64,000 nt of DNA from Mammaliicoccus lentus (lineage in GTDB: Bacteria > Bacillota > Bacilli > Staphylococcales > Staphylococcaceae), in NCBI RefSeq assembly GCF_002902755.1, contig NZ_PPRS01000006.1, positions 1 to 64,000 on the forward strand, read 5' to 3'. Positions 17,109-26,724 of this stretch are shown here, piece by piece. Below the pieces are notes generated by a model. The model was not told the DNA's origin and ran no database searches. It was given only the letters and a program-made list of their open reading frames with translations. Within the stretch, counting starts at the first letter, position 1; every line of letters starts with the position of its first letter. The translations under genes were made by a program, and so were the position numbers.

Positions 17109-20100
17109 GACTGCAATGCCTCCAATTCTTCATCTTTAATTGATTTTAAGTTAACACTCACAAGTTTAGATATACCTGCCTCTTGCATCGTCACACCATA
17201 TAAACTATCTGCGTATGACATTGTACCTTTTCTATGTGTAATAACAATAAATTGTGTATCTGCTTTTAGTTTATTCAAGTACTCAGCATATCTAATAACA
17301 TTATGTTCATCAAGCGCTGCTTCAACTTCATCTAGTATAACAAATGGCGCTGTTCGTACTTTCAAAATAGCAAATAACAAGCTAATTGCTGATAGTGCAC
17401 GTTCTCCACCGCTTAATAAAGATAAGTACTGTCTATTTTTGCCTGGTGGTTGTACAACAATTTCCACGCCTGAATCAAGTATATCTTTATCAGTCAATTG
17501 AAGTTCAGCTCTACCACCATTAAATAAAGTTTTAAATACGTTACCAAAATGTTGATTCACTTCATCAAATGTTTCTTTAAATCGTGTAGATACTTCACTA
17601 TCCATTTCTAATATTACTTGTTCTAGTGTTTCTTTAGCTTCTAGTAAATCTGTTCTTTGATCACTTAAGAAAGTATACCTGTCATTAACCTCTTTAAATT
17701 GTTCGATAGCATTCAAATTAACATGACCTAATTCTTCGATAGACATTTTAGTGAGTTTAACTGTTTTACGTGCTTCTGAAATATCTTCGGGCATTTCATA
17801 CATCGACTCAGCTTTTTCAAATGTAAGTTGATACGTCTCACTTAAGTGCGTCAACTGGTGTTCAATCATTATATCTATTTTCGAATGTTTACTTACCATA
17901 TCTTGTAGACCTGTTTCTATTCCAGAAATACTTTGTCTTAATGTTTCTATGTCTTCCTCAAGTTTTTGAATTTCTTCTTGAATAGCTCTATACATATCTT
18001 GTTGTTCTGACATTTTTGTTTCTATTTCAAGTTTTGTATTAGTACTTTGTTCTATTTGTTTTTCAACTTCATCAAACTGACTAGTACCACTGTATTCATC
18101 CGAGTTAACTAATTCAATTTGATCTAAAATTTTTGTTAATGTATTTTCATTTTCATTTAAATCCTCAGTTAACCGTTTTTTATCTTGTACTTTCAGACGA
18201 TTTCTCTCTTTTTCCACTGCGAGGTTTGATCGTTTTTCATTTAATAAATTTTGTATCGTTTTTTCACTATCTTTGTTATTAGATAACGATGCGTTTAATT
18301 GATTGATTTCTTCATCTATTGACTTAAGGCGTCCTTGAATTTCAACAAGTAATGATTGTTTTTCTTTTAAAGTTTCTTGCCCTTTTATGAAATTATAACC
18401 ATCGTTCTTTTCAAACTCGAACGTTTCATTTTCATCTATTAAACGTTTTTCTTTTGCTAAAATAGAATCTAACTGCAATGTCACTTCGTGTTCACTTGCT
18501 CTAAGCTCCGTGCCTTTTTCTTGTGTTTCTGAAAGAGTTTTTTCTAATTGTTGAATTTCTTCTTTTAAATTTTTAACTTTTGATTCTACTTGTGTTGTCT
18601 GTTTCATAAAGTTATGGTATTTATCTTCAGTTGTCTTAAGTTCATCTTTTTGAGATAAGAGACTCGCTTTTTTCTCTTTACCTCCACCAGTCATCGCACC
18701 TCCAGGAGTAATAATATCTCCATATAGTGTTACAATTCTATGTTTAAATTGAATTGTTCTAGCTAGCTCATTAGCAGTTTCTAAACTTTCCGCAATAATC
18801 GTACTACCTAATAAATGCTCTACTATATTGCGATACTGTTCATCAAACTGAACACCTTCTGATGCTACTGTAACAAATCCAGGACTGTTTTTAATTTGAT
18901 TTACTACATTATCTGGTATAAATCTCTTTTTGATGACATTCATTGGTAAAAATGTTGCTCTACCTAACTTTTTATCTTTTAAATATTTAATCGCTAATCT
19001 TGCATCTTTCTCTTCTCGAACAATAATATGCTGTAATGAAGCTCCAAGCGCAATTTCAACTGCTGTAGTTAACTGCGTAGGCGTATCAATAATTTCAGCT
19101 ACTGCTCCTTCAATGCCTTTTAAAGATTTTTCCTTTAGTACATGCTTTACACCAGAATAAAAACCAGAATAATCTTCTTGCATACTTTTAAGTGTATTAA
19201 TACGTGTTTTCATTTGTTCAGTGTATCTATATGCTTGATAAAGTTTAGATTCAGACTCTTTATACTCTGTTTCTTTCTCTTTTAAAATCGCGTAATCAGA
19301 TTTATATTTTTCCGTTGTTTCTTTCAAATCCGTTTCAATTTGTTCTAATTGTTTACTTACTGTTTCTTTCTCTTTCCAGACATTTTGTAAATGATCATAT
19401 ACTTCTTTTTGACGACCATCTAACCTTGATTGTTTTTCTTGATGAGTTGCTAATTTATCTTCTAAAAATCTAATATCATTATTTATATCAGATTGTTCTG
19501 TCATTAATTGATAATATTGATCTTTCAGTTCTTCAATACGTTCCTCGAAAGAACCTTCATTATTAGAAAGTTGGCTTTCAAGTTGATTAATCTCTTGAAG
19601 CATTACTTGTTGTTTTTCCTTAAATGAAGATAGTTCAACATCGATTTCTTTAATTTGATTAGTTATTTTATCAATACGAGATTGCGTAAGGTTTTTATCT
19701 TCTTCTAATCTTTCATTTGTAGCATCACTATTTTTTTGTCTTTCTTTTAAAACTTCTAATTGACCTGTGTAACGCTCTAATGATTCTGTCGCTTCTACTA
19801 AAGATTTATTAGATTCTTGTATTTTAAATGAAATTTGATCACGATTCTTTTTCTTATCATTCAACTTAAATGTTAATCCATCTAATTCAGAAGTCTTTTG
19901 ATTTTTTTGTGCTTGGAAATGCTCTATATCAGTTTCTAATTGTTTAAAATCTTTATTTAAGCTTTGAATATCATAAACAGTAACTGTAATATCACTCTTT
20001 TTCATTTCTTCTTTCAAAGAAAGATATTCTTCAGCGATTGCTGCTTCTTCCCTTAAAGGTTCTACACGTGCTTCTAAATCGAATACTATATCTTCAACTC

Positions 20101-20671
20101 GGTTTAAATTTTGCTCTGTTTCTTCAAGTTTAGTAGTCGCTTCTTTTTTACGTTTTTTATATTTAAGTACACCAGCAGCTTCTTCAATTAAATAACGTCT
20201 ATCGCTAGGTTTAGCATTTAATACTTCATCAACTTTCCCTTGAGATATAATGCTAAAAGCTTCTTTACCTAAACCAGAATCTAAAAATAAATCTAATATA
20301 GATTTCAATCGAGTTCTTTCATTATTAAGATAATACTCACTGTCACCATTACGATATAATCTTCTTTCAACTGTAATTGTGTCTTCATCTATATTAAGTT
20401 TTCTAGAATGATTGTCTAAAGTTAATTTCACTTCAGCATATTGACATTTTTTTCGTTCTTTAGATCCATTAAAAATAATATCTTCCATCTTCGATCCTCG
20501 AAGACTCTTGGCAGATTGTTCACCAAGCACCCATTTTATAGCGTCCGTTATATTACTTTTACCACTACCATTTGGGCCGACTATTGCAGTTACACCATTA
20601 TCAAATTCAACATGTGTATTTTCTGCAAATGATTTAAATCCGTATGCATCTATCGACTTTAAATAAACCAT
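17105..20671 (-). CDS. smc: Chromosome segregation ATPase SMC
   Basis: SMC dimers with ScpA/ScpB compact and separate chromosomes. The 1188-residue protein has an N-terminal head with Walker A GPNGSGKSN (32-40) and a Q-loop. A long coiled coil (about 165-500) leads to the hinge (about 515-660, FYSGVKHVLKE...LGRATFLPMN...VTLYGDIITPGGAMTGGG). The returning coil (about 670-1010) ends in the C-terminal head with the ABC signature LSGGERALSAISLLFA and Walker B FVILDEVEAALDEHN. It follows rnc by 10 bp. Intact and of normal length. Confidence 0.98.
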   Translation of the reverse strand: MVYLKSIDAYGFKSFAENTHVEFDNGVTAIVGPNGSGKSNITDAIKWVLGEQSAKSLRGSKMEDIIFNGSKERKKCQYAEVKLTLDNHSRKLNIDEDTITVERRLYRNGDSEYYLNNERTRLKSILDLFLDSGLGKEAFSIISQGKVDEVLNAKPSDRRYLIEEAAGVLKYKKRKKEATTKLEETEQNLNRVEDIVFDLEARVEPLREEAAIAEEYLSLKEEMKKSDITVTVYDIQSLNKDFKQLETDIEHFQAQKNQKTSELDGLTFKLNDKKKNRDQISFKIQESNKSLVEATESLERYTGQLEVLKERQKNSDATNERLEEDKNLTQSRIDKITNQIKEIDVELSSFKEKQQVMLQEINQLESQLSNNEGSFEERIEELKDQYYQLMTEQSDINNDIRFLEDKLATHQEKQSRLDGRQKEVYDHLQNVWKEKETVSKQLEQIETDLKETTEKYKSDYAILKEKETEYKESESKLYQAYRYTEQMKTRINTLKSMQEDYSGFYSGVKHVLKEKSLKGIEGAVAEIIDTPTQLTTAVEIALGASLQHIIVREEKDARLAIKYLKDKKLGRATFLPMNVIKKRFIPDNVVNQIKNSPGFVTVASEGVQFDEQYRNIVEHLLGSTIIAESLETANELARTIQFKHRIVTLYGDIITPGGAMTGGGKEKKASLLSQKDELKTTEDKYHNFMKQTTQVESKVKNLKEEIQQLEKTLSETQEKGTELRASEHEVTLQLDSILAKEKRLIDENETFEFEKNDGYNFIKGQETLKEKQSLLVEIQGRLKSIDEEINQLNASLSNNKDSEKTIQNLLNEKRSNLAVEKERNRLKVQDKKRLTEDLNENENTLTKILDQIELVNSDEYSGTSQFDEVEKQIEQSTNTKLEIETKMSEQQDMYRAIQEEIQKLEEDIETLRQSISGIETGLQDMVSKHSKIDIMIEHQLTHLSETYQLTFEKAESMYEMPEDISEARKTVKLTKMSIEELGHVNLNAIEQFKEVNDRYTFLSDQRTDLLEAKETLEQVILEMDSEVSTRFKETFDEVNQHFGNVFKTLFNGGRAELQLTDKDILDSGVEIVVQPPGKNRQYLSLLSGGERALSAISLLFAILKVRTAPFVILDEVEAALDEHNVIRYAEYLNKLKADTQFIVITHRKGTMSYADSLYGVTMQEAGISKLVSVNLKSIKDEELEALQS

Positions 20672-20681
20672 AAATTACTCC

Positions 20682-21401
20682 TTAACGACTATTATTCAGC
20701 GCTTTTTTAGCTGCATTTTGTTCAGATTCTTTCTTCGTTCGACCTTCACCAATTTCTAAAGCTTCCCCATTTAATAACACCTCTGAGGTAAATAACTTGT
20801 GATGAGCTGGTCCACTTTCATCGAGTAGATGATAAGTAATGACACCTTTATTACGTCTATGCATGAACTCTTGAAGCTCAGTCTTATAATCTCTATTAGC
20901 GGTATAATTATCATCTATAACATGAGGGTAAACCACCTTATTTAAAAAGGTTTCTACACTTTCAATCCCCTTGTCCAAATACAATGCACCTACAAACGAT
21001 TCAAAAGCATCAGCAATTAAAGACGGGCGTTCACGTCCGCCTGTCTTCTCTTCGCCTTTACCAAGAAGTAATAATTCGTTCATGTTCAAACTCATTGCAA
21101 ATGTTACAAGTGATGGTTCACATACAATTGATGCGCGCAGTTTAGTTAACTTACCTTCAGGCAATAATGGAAATTTCTTATACAAAAACTGTGACACCGT
21201 CAATTCTAACACCGCATCTCCTAAAAATTCTAAACGTTCATTATGACTTAATTTATCCAGTTTAAAATCATTAATAAAACTAGAATGCGAAAAAGCTTGA
21301 ATATAAATATCATAATTTTCAAATTCAATATCTAGATTAGACATAAACTGATCAAATTTAACTTTGAATTGCATTATGATTTGAGATTTGTTCTTAGACA
21401 T
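20682..21401 (-). CDS. rnc: Ribonuclease III
   Basis: This double-strand-specific endoribonuclease processes rRNA precursors and sense-antisense RNA pairs. The signature [21 protein letters not shown] (about residues 69-89) holds the metal-binding Glu and Asp. A second catalytic segment is [19 protein letters not shown]. The C-terminal double-stranded-RNA-binding domain (about 165-237) ends in [12 protein letters not shown]. Length 239 is typical. It is the first visible gene of the rnc-smc-ftsY-ylxM-ffh unit. Confidence 0.98.
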   Translation of the reverse strand: MSKNKSQIIMQFKVKFDQFMSNLDIEFENYDIYIQAFSHSSFINDFKLDKLSHNERLEFLGDAVLELTVSQFLYKKFPLLPEGKLTKLRASIVCEPSLVTFAMSLNMNELLLLGKGEEKTGGRERPSLIADAFESFVGALYLDKGIESVETFLNKVVYPHVIDDNYTANRDYKTELQEFMHRRNKGVITYHLLDESGPAHHKLFTSEVLLNGEALEIGEGRTKKESEQNAAKKALNNSR

Positions 21402-21525
21402 TTGTTTCCTCCTAACATTATGTTTCCTATCTATTTTACGTTAAATATCATAAAAAAAAAAGAATATTATCATAAACTTATTTATCTAGACAACAATCGT
21501 AAACTATTGAGCAAAAATACATAAA

Positions 21526-21570
21526 AATACTCCTAATCTAAAAATTAATAAATAACAGATTAAGAGTATT
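21526..21570 (-). terminator. Terminator after the CHAP hydrolase gene
   Basis: AATACTC-TAATCT pairs with AGATTA-GAGTATT around a 17-base loop, with one mismatch. Five T follow on the minus strand. The rest of 21402-21604 is AT-rich and must hold the rnc promoter. I see no gene in it. Confidence 0.7.
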
Positions 21571-21604
21571 TTAAGAAAAGCTTAACATTTATACCTTTAA
21601 CATA

Positions 21605-22216
21605 TTAATTGGGTCTAATAAACCACATTTCTGTTTCATAATTATGAGTAATACGCTGTGCTACTTCTGTCTTATCTTCACCGCCACCATACCAGTTTTG
21701 ATCTAAGCTTTGGAATTGATTTAAATTACCGTCAGCATTACCATTCAAAACAATAGCAGTATGACCTGCACCAGAACCATAGTCTTCATTAAATACAACA
21801 ATGTCACCTGGTTTAGCCACAAAAGATGGCGTGTTTTTATAAACAGTTGCCTCACCTGTAAAGTCATTTGCAGTAGGTATATCTTTAGCGTAGTCACCAT
21901 GTAAACCATGACCATATAAATAATTCCAATAATAATTAACTAAATCGAAACATTGCCAACCATAATAGCCATCGAAATCCCATCCTTTACCTTCTAATGA
22001 ATTTATATAATCCATTGCAGCTGATGAAGACTTAGTTGCTTCTTCCTTAACTTTACTTGCTTTTTTATCATAATTTCTATAATCAACTTCAATATTCTGT
22101 ATCTTAGGTGATTTATCTTTTGAGGTACCTTCCTTTGCATCAACTTGAGCATTCAAATTCAAAACTGCCAAACTCGTAAGTGCCATCGTTAATAAAAATT
22201 TTCTGTTACCTTTCAT
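21605..22216 (-). CDS. Secreted CHAP-domain peptidoglycan hydrolase
   Basis: CHAP enzymes cut peptide cross-links or the amide bond of staphylococcal peptidoglycan. The 203-residue precursor has a Sec signal peptide ([20 protein letters not shown], cleavage probably after VDA near residue 27). A charged linker and a single CHAP domain (about 65-203) follow. Catalytic residues are visible: Cys89 in [10 protein letters not shown], His152 in [10 protein letters not shown] and Asn174 in LDQNWYGGG. There is no SH3b or LysM wall-binding domain. It stands alone between rnc and acpP with its own promoter and terminator, and a perfect palindrome lies just upstream. It resembles the CHAP domains of staphylococcal phage lysins, but the signal peptide and lone context argue for a host autolysin. 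Confidence 0.85.
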   Translation of the reverse strand: MKGNRKFLLTMALTSLAVLNLNAQVDAKEGTSKDKSPKIQNIEVDYRNYDKKASKVKEEATKSSSAAMDYINSLEGKGWDFDGYYGWQCFDLVNYYWNYLYGHGLHGDYAKDIPTANDFTGEATVYKNTPSFVAKPGDIVVFNEDYGSGAGHTAIVLNGNADGNLNQFQSLDQNWYGGGEDKTEVAQRITHNYETEMWFIRPN

Positions 22217-22241
22217 ATATCCCCCTTATGATTTATGTATA

Positions 22242-22267
22242 GTAATTATTCCATATGGAATAATTAC
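22242..22267. promoter_or_regulatory. Perfect 26-bp palindrome in the CHAP gene promoter
   Basis: The half-site GTAATTATTCCAT is followed at once by its exact reverse complement, centred 38-39 bp before the CHAP start codon. On the minus strand a TATACA -10-like box directly follows it. A weak TTATTC -35 lies inside it with 16-bp spacing. A palindrome covering the -35 is the usual layout of a dimeric regulator's operator. The regulator is not identifiable. Confidence 0.6.
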
Positions 22268-22347
22268 AACATTTTAACATAATAATAGATATGTGAATAG
22301 TTCATCATTTGTGTATGAGTGATTTAAAACTAACTATATCAACATAT

Positions 22348-22382
22348 AAAAAATCCCGTTAGGCATATACCTACGGGATTTT
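22348..22382 (-). terminator. Terminator after acpP
   Basis: AAAATCCCGT-AGG pairs with CCT-ACGGGATTTT around a short ATA-rich loop, and a T-run follows on the minus strand. It ends the fapR-plsX-fabD-fabG-acpP operon. Confidence 0.9.
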
Positions 22383-22392
22383 GTAAAGTGGA

Positions 22393-22626
22393 TTATTTCT
22401 CTAATGATTCAATATATTTAACAGCGTCACCAACTGTGTTGATTTTTTCTGCTTCCTCATCAGGGATTTCCATATCAAATTCATCTTCTAATTCCATTAC
22501 TAATTCAGCAATATCTAGAGAATCAGCACCTAAATCATCTTTAAATGAAGCTTCAGGTGTTACTTTTTCAGCGTCTACTCCTAGACGATCTACAATAATG
22601 TCTTTTACTTTATCGAAACTTGCCAT
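22393..22626 (-). CDS. acpP: Acyl carrier protein
   Basis: ACP carries growing acyl chains on phosphopantetheine attached to Ser36 in [12 protein letters not shown]. The 77-residue acidic protein starts [16 protein letters not shown]. The ATG at 22626 follows AGGAGG at ideal spacing. A GTG three codons earlier overlaps that site and is not used. It is the last gene of the fap/fab operon. Its dedicated strong ribosome site and terminator fit its high abundance. Confidence 0.98.
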   Translation of the reverse strand: MASFDKVKDIIVDRLGVDAEKVTPEASFKDDLGADSLDIAELVMELEDEFDMEIPDEEAEKINTVGDAVKYIESLEK

Positions 22627-22690
22627 TCCATTCACCTCCTTTAAATAATTTAAAACTTTTATATTTCACACTAACATGAATAATACCAAA

Positions 22691-23428
22691 TTATTGCATG
22701 TACATGCCACCGTTAACATGAATTGTTTGGCCAGTAATGTAATTTGCTTTTTCACTCGCTAAAAATGCTACTGTGTGCGCAATATCACTATCTTCACCAA
22801 AACGATCTAAAGGTATCTGTGATTTCATTTGTTCTTTTAACTCATCTGATAATTGATCAGTCATATCAGAAACAATAAATCCTGGTGCAACAGCATTACA
22901 TGTAATGCCTCGAGATGCTAATTCACGAGCGAATGTTTTCGTCATACCTTCTACACCTGATTTTGTTGCAACGTAGTTAATTTGTCCTGGGTTACCTACT
23001 GAACCTACTACACTAGACAAGTTAATAATACGTCCTGATTTTTGTTTTAACATCGGTCTTGTAACTGCTTGTACACAGTTAAATACACCTTTTAAGTTTG
23101 TATTGATTACATCATCCCACTCGTTTTGTTTCATTCTCATAAGTAAGTTATCACGTGTGATACCAGCATTATTTACAAGTACGTCGATGGTTCCAAATTG
23201 ATTTAATGTTTCTTTAATCATTGCTTTTACTTCGTCTTGTTCGCTTACGTTAGCTTGTATTGCGAATGCGTCTACGCCGAAAGTTTTTATTTCAGAGACA
23301 ACTTTTTCTGCTTTTTCTTTATTCCCAGCATAATTGACTACAACGTTATAACCTTCTTCACCTAGTTGTAATGCTATTTTTTTACCTATGCCTCGAGAAG
23401 CGCCTGTTACAAGTGCAGTTTTTGTCAT
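22691..23428 (-). CDS. fabG: 3-oxoacyl-[ACP] reductase
   Basis: FabG performs the first NADPH-dependent reduction of each fatty-acid elongation cycle. The 245-residue short-chain dehydrogenase has the cofactor motif TGASRGIG (8-15) and NNAG (about 87-90). Its catalytic Ser-Tyr-Lys is in [19 protein letters not shown], and it ends in the family's [14 protein letters not shown]. Its start codon overlaps the fabD stop by one base, and acpP follows. Confidence 0.98.
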   Translation of the reverse strand: MTKTALVTGASRGIGKKIALQLGEEGYNVVVNYAGNKEKAEKVVSEIKTFGVDAFAIQANVSEQDEVKAMIKETLNQFGTIDVLVNNAGITRDNLLMRMKQNEWDDVINTNLKGVFNCVQAVTRPMLKQKSGRIINLSSVVGSVGNPGQINYVATKSGVEGMTKTFARELASRGITCNAVAPGFIVSDMTDQLSDELKEQMKSQIPLDRFGEDSDIAHTVAFLASEKANYITGQTIHVNGGMYMQ

Positions 23429-24348
23429 TATTCATTCCATCCTTTAACATCATCAATTGTTTGAATTGAAGTTATTTTAACATCTCTGCTTATTTTTTTA
23501 ACAAGTCCTGATAAAACTTTGTTTGGACCTATTTCTATAAAGTGATCAACACCATCTGCAATTAAATATTCAATGGATTGACTATATTCAACTGGTGAGA
23601 ACAATTGTTTTACCATATTTTCTTTAAAAACGTTGTGATCTGTTTCTGGTTTAGCATGAACGTTTTGTACAATTGGGTGTTCTGCGTCGTGCCATTCAAA
23701 TTGATCTATGTATGCTTTGAAATCTGCAGCAATAGTTTTCATCATAGAAGAATGGAAAGGACCAGATACTTTTAATGGCATAACACGTTTAGCACCTAAT
23801 GATTTACCTTCTGATACTAATTTTTCAATTAAAGTTGTGTGACCAGAAACTACAATCTGACCAGGACAGTTTATGTTCGCTGGTTCTATTATTTCATCTT
23901 CTGTTGATAATTTTCCACAAATTTCTCTAACTTCATCAATATTTAATCCTAATACTGCAGCCATTGAACCTACGCCTTGAGGAAACGCTTCAGACATTAA
24001 TAGTCCACGTTTATGTACAATTTGAACTGCATCTTCGAATTTTAATACACCTTCTGATACTAATGCTGAATATTCACCTAAACTATGTCCTAGTGCATAA
24101 TCATAGTTTATATCTTTTAAAGTATTCATCAGTGCAGTACTATGTGTTAATAAAGCTGGTTGCGTATATTCAGTTAAACCTAATATACCTTCTGAATCTT
24201 TAAACATAACATCTAATAAATCGAATGATAATGATTCATTAGCTCTATCTAGGATAGAAGTAGCGTTGATATCTGTTTGGTATAAATCTTCTGCCATACC
24301 TACTTTTTGTGATCCTTGACCAGGAAACATGATTGCTATTTTACTCAA
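23428..24348 (-). CDS. fabD: Malonyl-CoA:ACP transacylase
   Basis: FabD moves malonyl groups from CoA to ACP for chain elongation. The 306-residue protein begins [18 protein letters not shown]. It has the nucleophile Ser in [14 protein letters not shown] (about residue 91), a conserved Arg in HKRGLLM and the catalytic His in [11 protein letters not shown] (about 200). It overlaps plsX by 8 bp and fabG by 1 bp, so translation is coupled throughout. Confidence 0.98.
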   Translation of the reverse strand: MSKIAIMFPGQGSQKVGMAEDLYQTDINATSILDRANESLSFDLLDVMFKDSEGILGLTEYTQPALLTHSTALMNTLKDINYDYALGHSLGEYSALVSEGVLKFEDAVQIVHKRGLLMSEAFPQGVGSMAAVLGLNIDEVREICGKLSTEDEIIEPANINCPGQIVVSGHTTLIEKLVSEGKSLGAKRVMPLKVSGPFHSSMMKTIAADFKAYIDQFEWHDAEHPIVQNVHAKPETDHNVFKENMVKQLFSPVEYSQSIEYLIADGVDHFIEIGPNKVLSGLVKKISRDVKITSIQTIDDVKGWNE

Positions 24349-25327
24349 TTACATCACCTACTGCCTTTCTCATTTTATCTACGATTTTTGTATCTGCAGC
24401 GAGTTTTGCTTGTCTTATCGCGTTATAAAATGCACGCTCATTAGAAGAACCATGCGCTTTTACTACAACGCCATTTAATCCTAGTAACACAGAACCGCCA
24501 TATTCTGCATAATCCATTTTATCACGAATTTTATTGATGTCTTTTTTTAATGTCAATGCAGCGAGTTTATTTTTAGTTGATGAAAACATTGCTTCTTTCA
24601 TCATTTTAAAAATAGCACTAGCAGTACCTTCGATTGTTTTTAAGACCATATTACCACTATAACCATCTGCAACAACAACATCACATGCATCTAATAATAA
24701 AGATTTTGACTCTACGTTTCCAATAAAATTATCAAAACTTTCTTGTTTTAATAATTGGTATGTCTTTTTAGTTTGTTGATTACCTTTTGATTCTTCAGTA
24801 CCAATGTTCAGCAAAGCTAATGATGGGTTATCAATGCTTCTAACTTGTTTAGCATAAATTTCGCCCATTTTTGCATATTGCACTAAATGTTCAGGTTTAG
24901 CATCAGAATTCGCACCAATATCTAAAAACACAAAACCTTTACCCGTAACCGTAGGGAATGTTGCGACAAGCGCTGGTCTTTCTATGCCTTTAATTCTTCC
25001 AACAATAAATAAGCCACTACTCATCAACGCTCCTGTATTCCCCGCAGATACACAACCTTCTGCCTTACCTTCTTTCACAGCCTGAGCCATTAATACCATA
25101 GATGCGTTTTTCTTTCTTTTTATAGCTCTTACAGGTTCATCATCCATTGTTATCTTCTCATCAGTATGTGTAAAAGTGATGCGTTCATGTTCAAAATTAT
25201 ATTTCTTTTCATCACCAAAAAGTAATATTTCTAAATCCGGAAAATCATTTACGGCATTTTTTACCGCTTCTATTACGATATCTGGAGCTTCATCTCCACC
25301 CATCATATCTACCGCAATTTTAACCAT
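24341..25327 (-). CDS. plsX: Phosphate acyltransferase PlsX
   Basis: PlsX makes acyl-phosphate from acyl-ACP, the acyl donor for PlsY in phospholipid synthesis. The protein (328 residues) starts [15 protein letters not shown]. It contains [12 protein letters not shown], a substrate segment near [13 protein letters not shown] and [23 protein letters not shown] choose 25327 over longer in-frame starts because GAGGGTG lies just upstream and homologues begin there. It overlaps fapR by 8 bp. It is a peripheral membrane enzyme. FakA, encoded 5 kb away, makes the same acyl-phosphate from exogenous fatty acids. Confidence 0.98.
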   Translation of the reverse strand: MVKIAVDMMGGDEAPDIVIEAVKNAVNDFPDLEILLFGDEKKYNFEHERITFTHTDEKITMDDEPVRAIKRKKNASMVLMAQAVKEGKAEGCVSAGNTGALMSSGLFIVGRIKGIERPALVATFPTVTGKGFVFLDIGANSDAKPEHLVQYAKMGEIYAKQVRSIDNPSLALLNIGTEESKGNQQTKKTYQLLKQESFDNFIGNVESKSLLLDACDVVVADGYSGNMVLKTIEGTASAIFKMMKEAMFSSTKNKLAALTLKKDINKIRDKMDYAEYGGSVLLGLNGVVVKAHGSSNERAFYNAIRQAKLAADTKIVDKMRKAVGDVIE

Positions 25328-25889
25328 TTTTTTCACCCTCGCTTGCATAATACATTTCAAATTGTCCCTTAAATACTGTCTCTCCATGCACTGTACTTGT
25401 TACATCAACTTTAGCAATATGTTTAGATTTATTAATCACCGTAGCTTTAGCAATTACTCGCTCATTCAACTTAACTGACTTTATAAATTGTACAGAACCT
25501 TTAGTCGTTAAAGCTAATTCATCATTAATAAGTGCAACACATAGAGAATTTGCTTGGGCGAATATATAGTGCCCTCTCGCAATTTTATTTCTTGTAAAAA
25601 CATGTTCATCTTTAATATCTAAAAGTGAAATTGCGGATTTATCTAATTCTATGTCTATAATTTCACCAATTACATCTTCTATCGGTAATGATTTAATTTC
25701 ATCATGTTGTTTTGTTGCAACGTCTTTAATACGACGCCTTAATTCAGGAATGCCAAGCTCCATTCTATCTAATCTAATAGTTTGGATGCTTACATTAAAA
25801 TATTCACTTAACGTTTCGTCAGTAACAAACGGTTCTTCTTTTAATCGATTTGTAAGTTCTTTCTGACGATTTGCTTTTGTTAATTTCAT
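25320..25889 (-). CDS. fapR: Fatty acid and phospholipid biosynthesis repressor FapR
   Basis: FapR represses fatty-acid and phospholipid genes and is released by malonyl-CoA. The N-terminal helix-turn-helix is seen in [32 protein letters not shown] (about residues 20-51). A hot-dog fold domain that binds malonyl-CoA follows (about 75-185), with [19 protein letters not shown]. Homologues begin MKL, so I place the start at 25889. A longer frame opens at 25904. It heads the plsX-fabD-fabG-acpP operon and probably represses itself through the site at 25928-25945. Confidence 0.95.
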   Translation of the reverse strand: MKLTKANRQKELTNRLKEEPFVTDETLSEYFNVSIQTIRLDRMELGIPELRRRIKDVATKQHDEIKSLPIEDVIGEIIDIELDKSAISLLDIKDEHVFTRNKIARGHYIFAQANSLCVALINDELALTTKGSVQFIKSVKLNERVIAKATVINKSKHIAKVDVTSTVHGETVFKGQFEMYYASEGEKNG

Positions 25890-25927
25890 CTCATCCAAAT
25901 CCATTCTATTATGTACTTATAGCTATA

Positions 25928-25945
25928 ATTAGCACCTGCTATCAT
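25928..25945. promoter_or_regulatory. Candidate FapR operator upstream of fapR
   Basis: ATTAGCACCTGCTATCAT lies 39-56 bp before the fapR start. It resembles the FapR consensus ATTAGTACC-N4-ACTAAT, with a well-matched left half and a weaker right half. Autoregulation of fapR is established in Bacillus and S. aureus. The assignment here rests on the motif only. Confidence 0.45.
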
Positions 25946-26008
25946 GACCTACCTTATTTATACTAACACGGGCACGACAATATTCTCAACAAATTATACA
26001 ATAAAAAA

Positions 26009-26034
26009 CGAGTGAAATTTATTTTTTTCACTCG
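26009..26034 (-). terminator. Terminator after srtA
   Basis: CGAGTGAAA pairs with TTTCACTCG around an 8-base loop, and six T follow on the minus strand, 12 bp after the srtA stop. Confidence 0.9.
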
Positions 26035-26045
26035 CTTGGTCTTAA

Positions 26046-26666
26046 TTATGCGCTTTTTTCTTCAATTGCTGTGTAAATCATACGTTCTTCAAACAATAAA
26101 GTATCAGGATTATAAGAATCACATGTAATTAAAGTGAGTTGGTTTGGCTTATCTTTATGCTCATTTAACACTTCTACTTGTGTTGGCTTAACGTTTTTAA
26201 TATTATCAATTTTAAATGTTTTTTTACCTTCCTTAGTAATCAATTCTACTTTATCTCCAATTTTCGCTCTATCCAAATAGTTAAAGCGAATACCAGCGCC
26301 TTCGACTCTATGACCAGCTATTGCAACATTTTGTTCTGTAAGTTTTTCACCTTCCTCTACTAACGATAAACCATTTTTTAAATTTTGTTCTGTTGCGGGA
26401 CCTTTAAAAATCGGCTCATTAATATCAGCTGTCGGTATTTTTAAATAACCAACCATATTATCATTTATTTCAAGCTCATTCATTTCCGTCTTCGTAATCC
26501 AAGATTCAACAGGATTTACTTTTACTTTATTATCTTGATTTTCGTATGAAGTAATCACTTTATCATTTACGCGTTCTGTAAAGTATGTTCTAACGTCATT
26601 CCAAAAGAATATCGTGATCGATACTAAAATGAGTAAAACACCAATTGTTCTTAATACCCATCTCAT
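26046..26666 (-). CDS. srtA: Class A sortase
   Basis: Sortase A cuts LPXTG surface proteins and joins them to lipid II at the outer membrane face. The 206-residue protein has an N-terminal membrane anchor (residues 5-22) and a sortase barrel with His119 in VAIAGHR, Cys182 in LTLITCDSYN and Arg195 in FEERMIY. The segment QLTLITCD matches S. aureus SrtA exactly. It lies between recG and fapR, whereas in S. aureus srtA is at a distant locus, so this is a rearranged or separately acquired position. It has its own terminator. Confidence 0.92.
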   Translation of the reverse strand: MRWVLRTIGVLLILVSITIFFWNDVRTYFTERVNDKVITSYENQDNKVKVNPVESWITKTEMNELEINDNMVGYLKIPTADINEPIFKGPATEQNLKNGLSLVEEGEKLTEQNVAIAGHRVEGAGIRFNYLDRAKIGDKVELITKEGKKTFKIDNIKNVKPTQVEVLNEHKDKPNQLTLITCDSYNPDTLLFEERMIYTAIEEKSA

Positions 26667-26724
26667 AATACTTACCTACTCTCAAATAATGGTAATTTAA
26701 ATTTATACAATCGGCTTTCTCTTG

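Noticed and set aside
21605-22216. Phage lysin or prophage remnant
   Set aside because: The gene has a Sec signal peptide and lone housekeeping context, with no holin, integrase or other phage genes near it.
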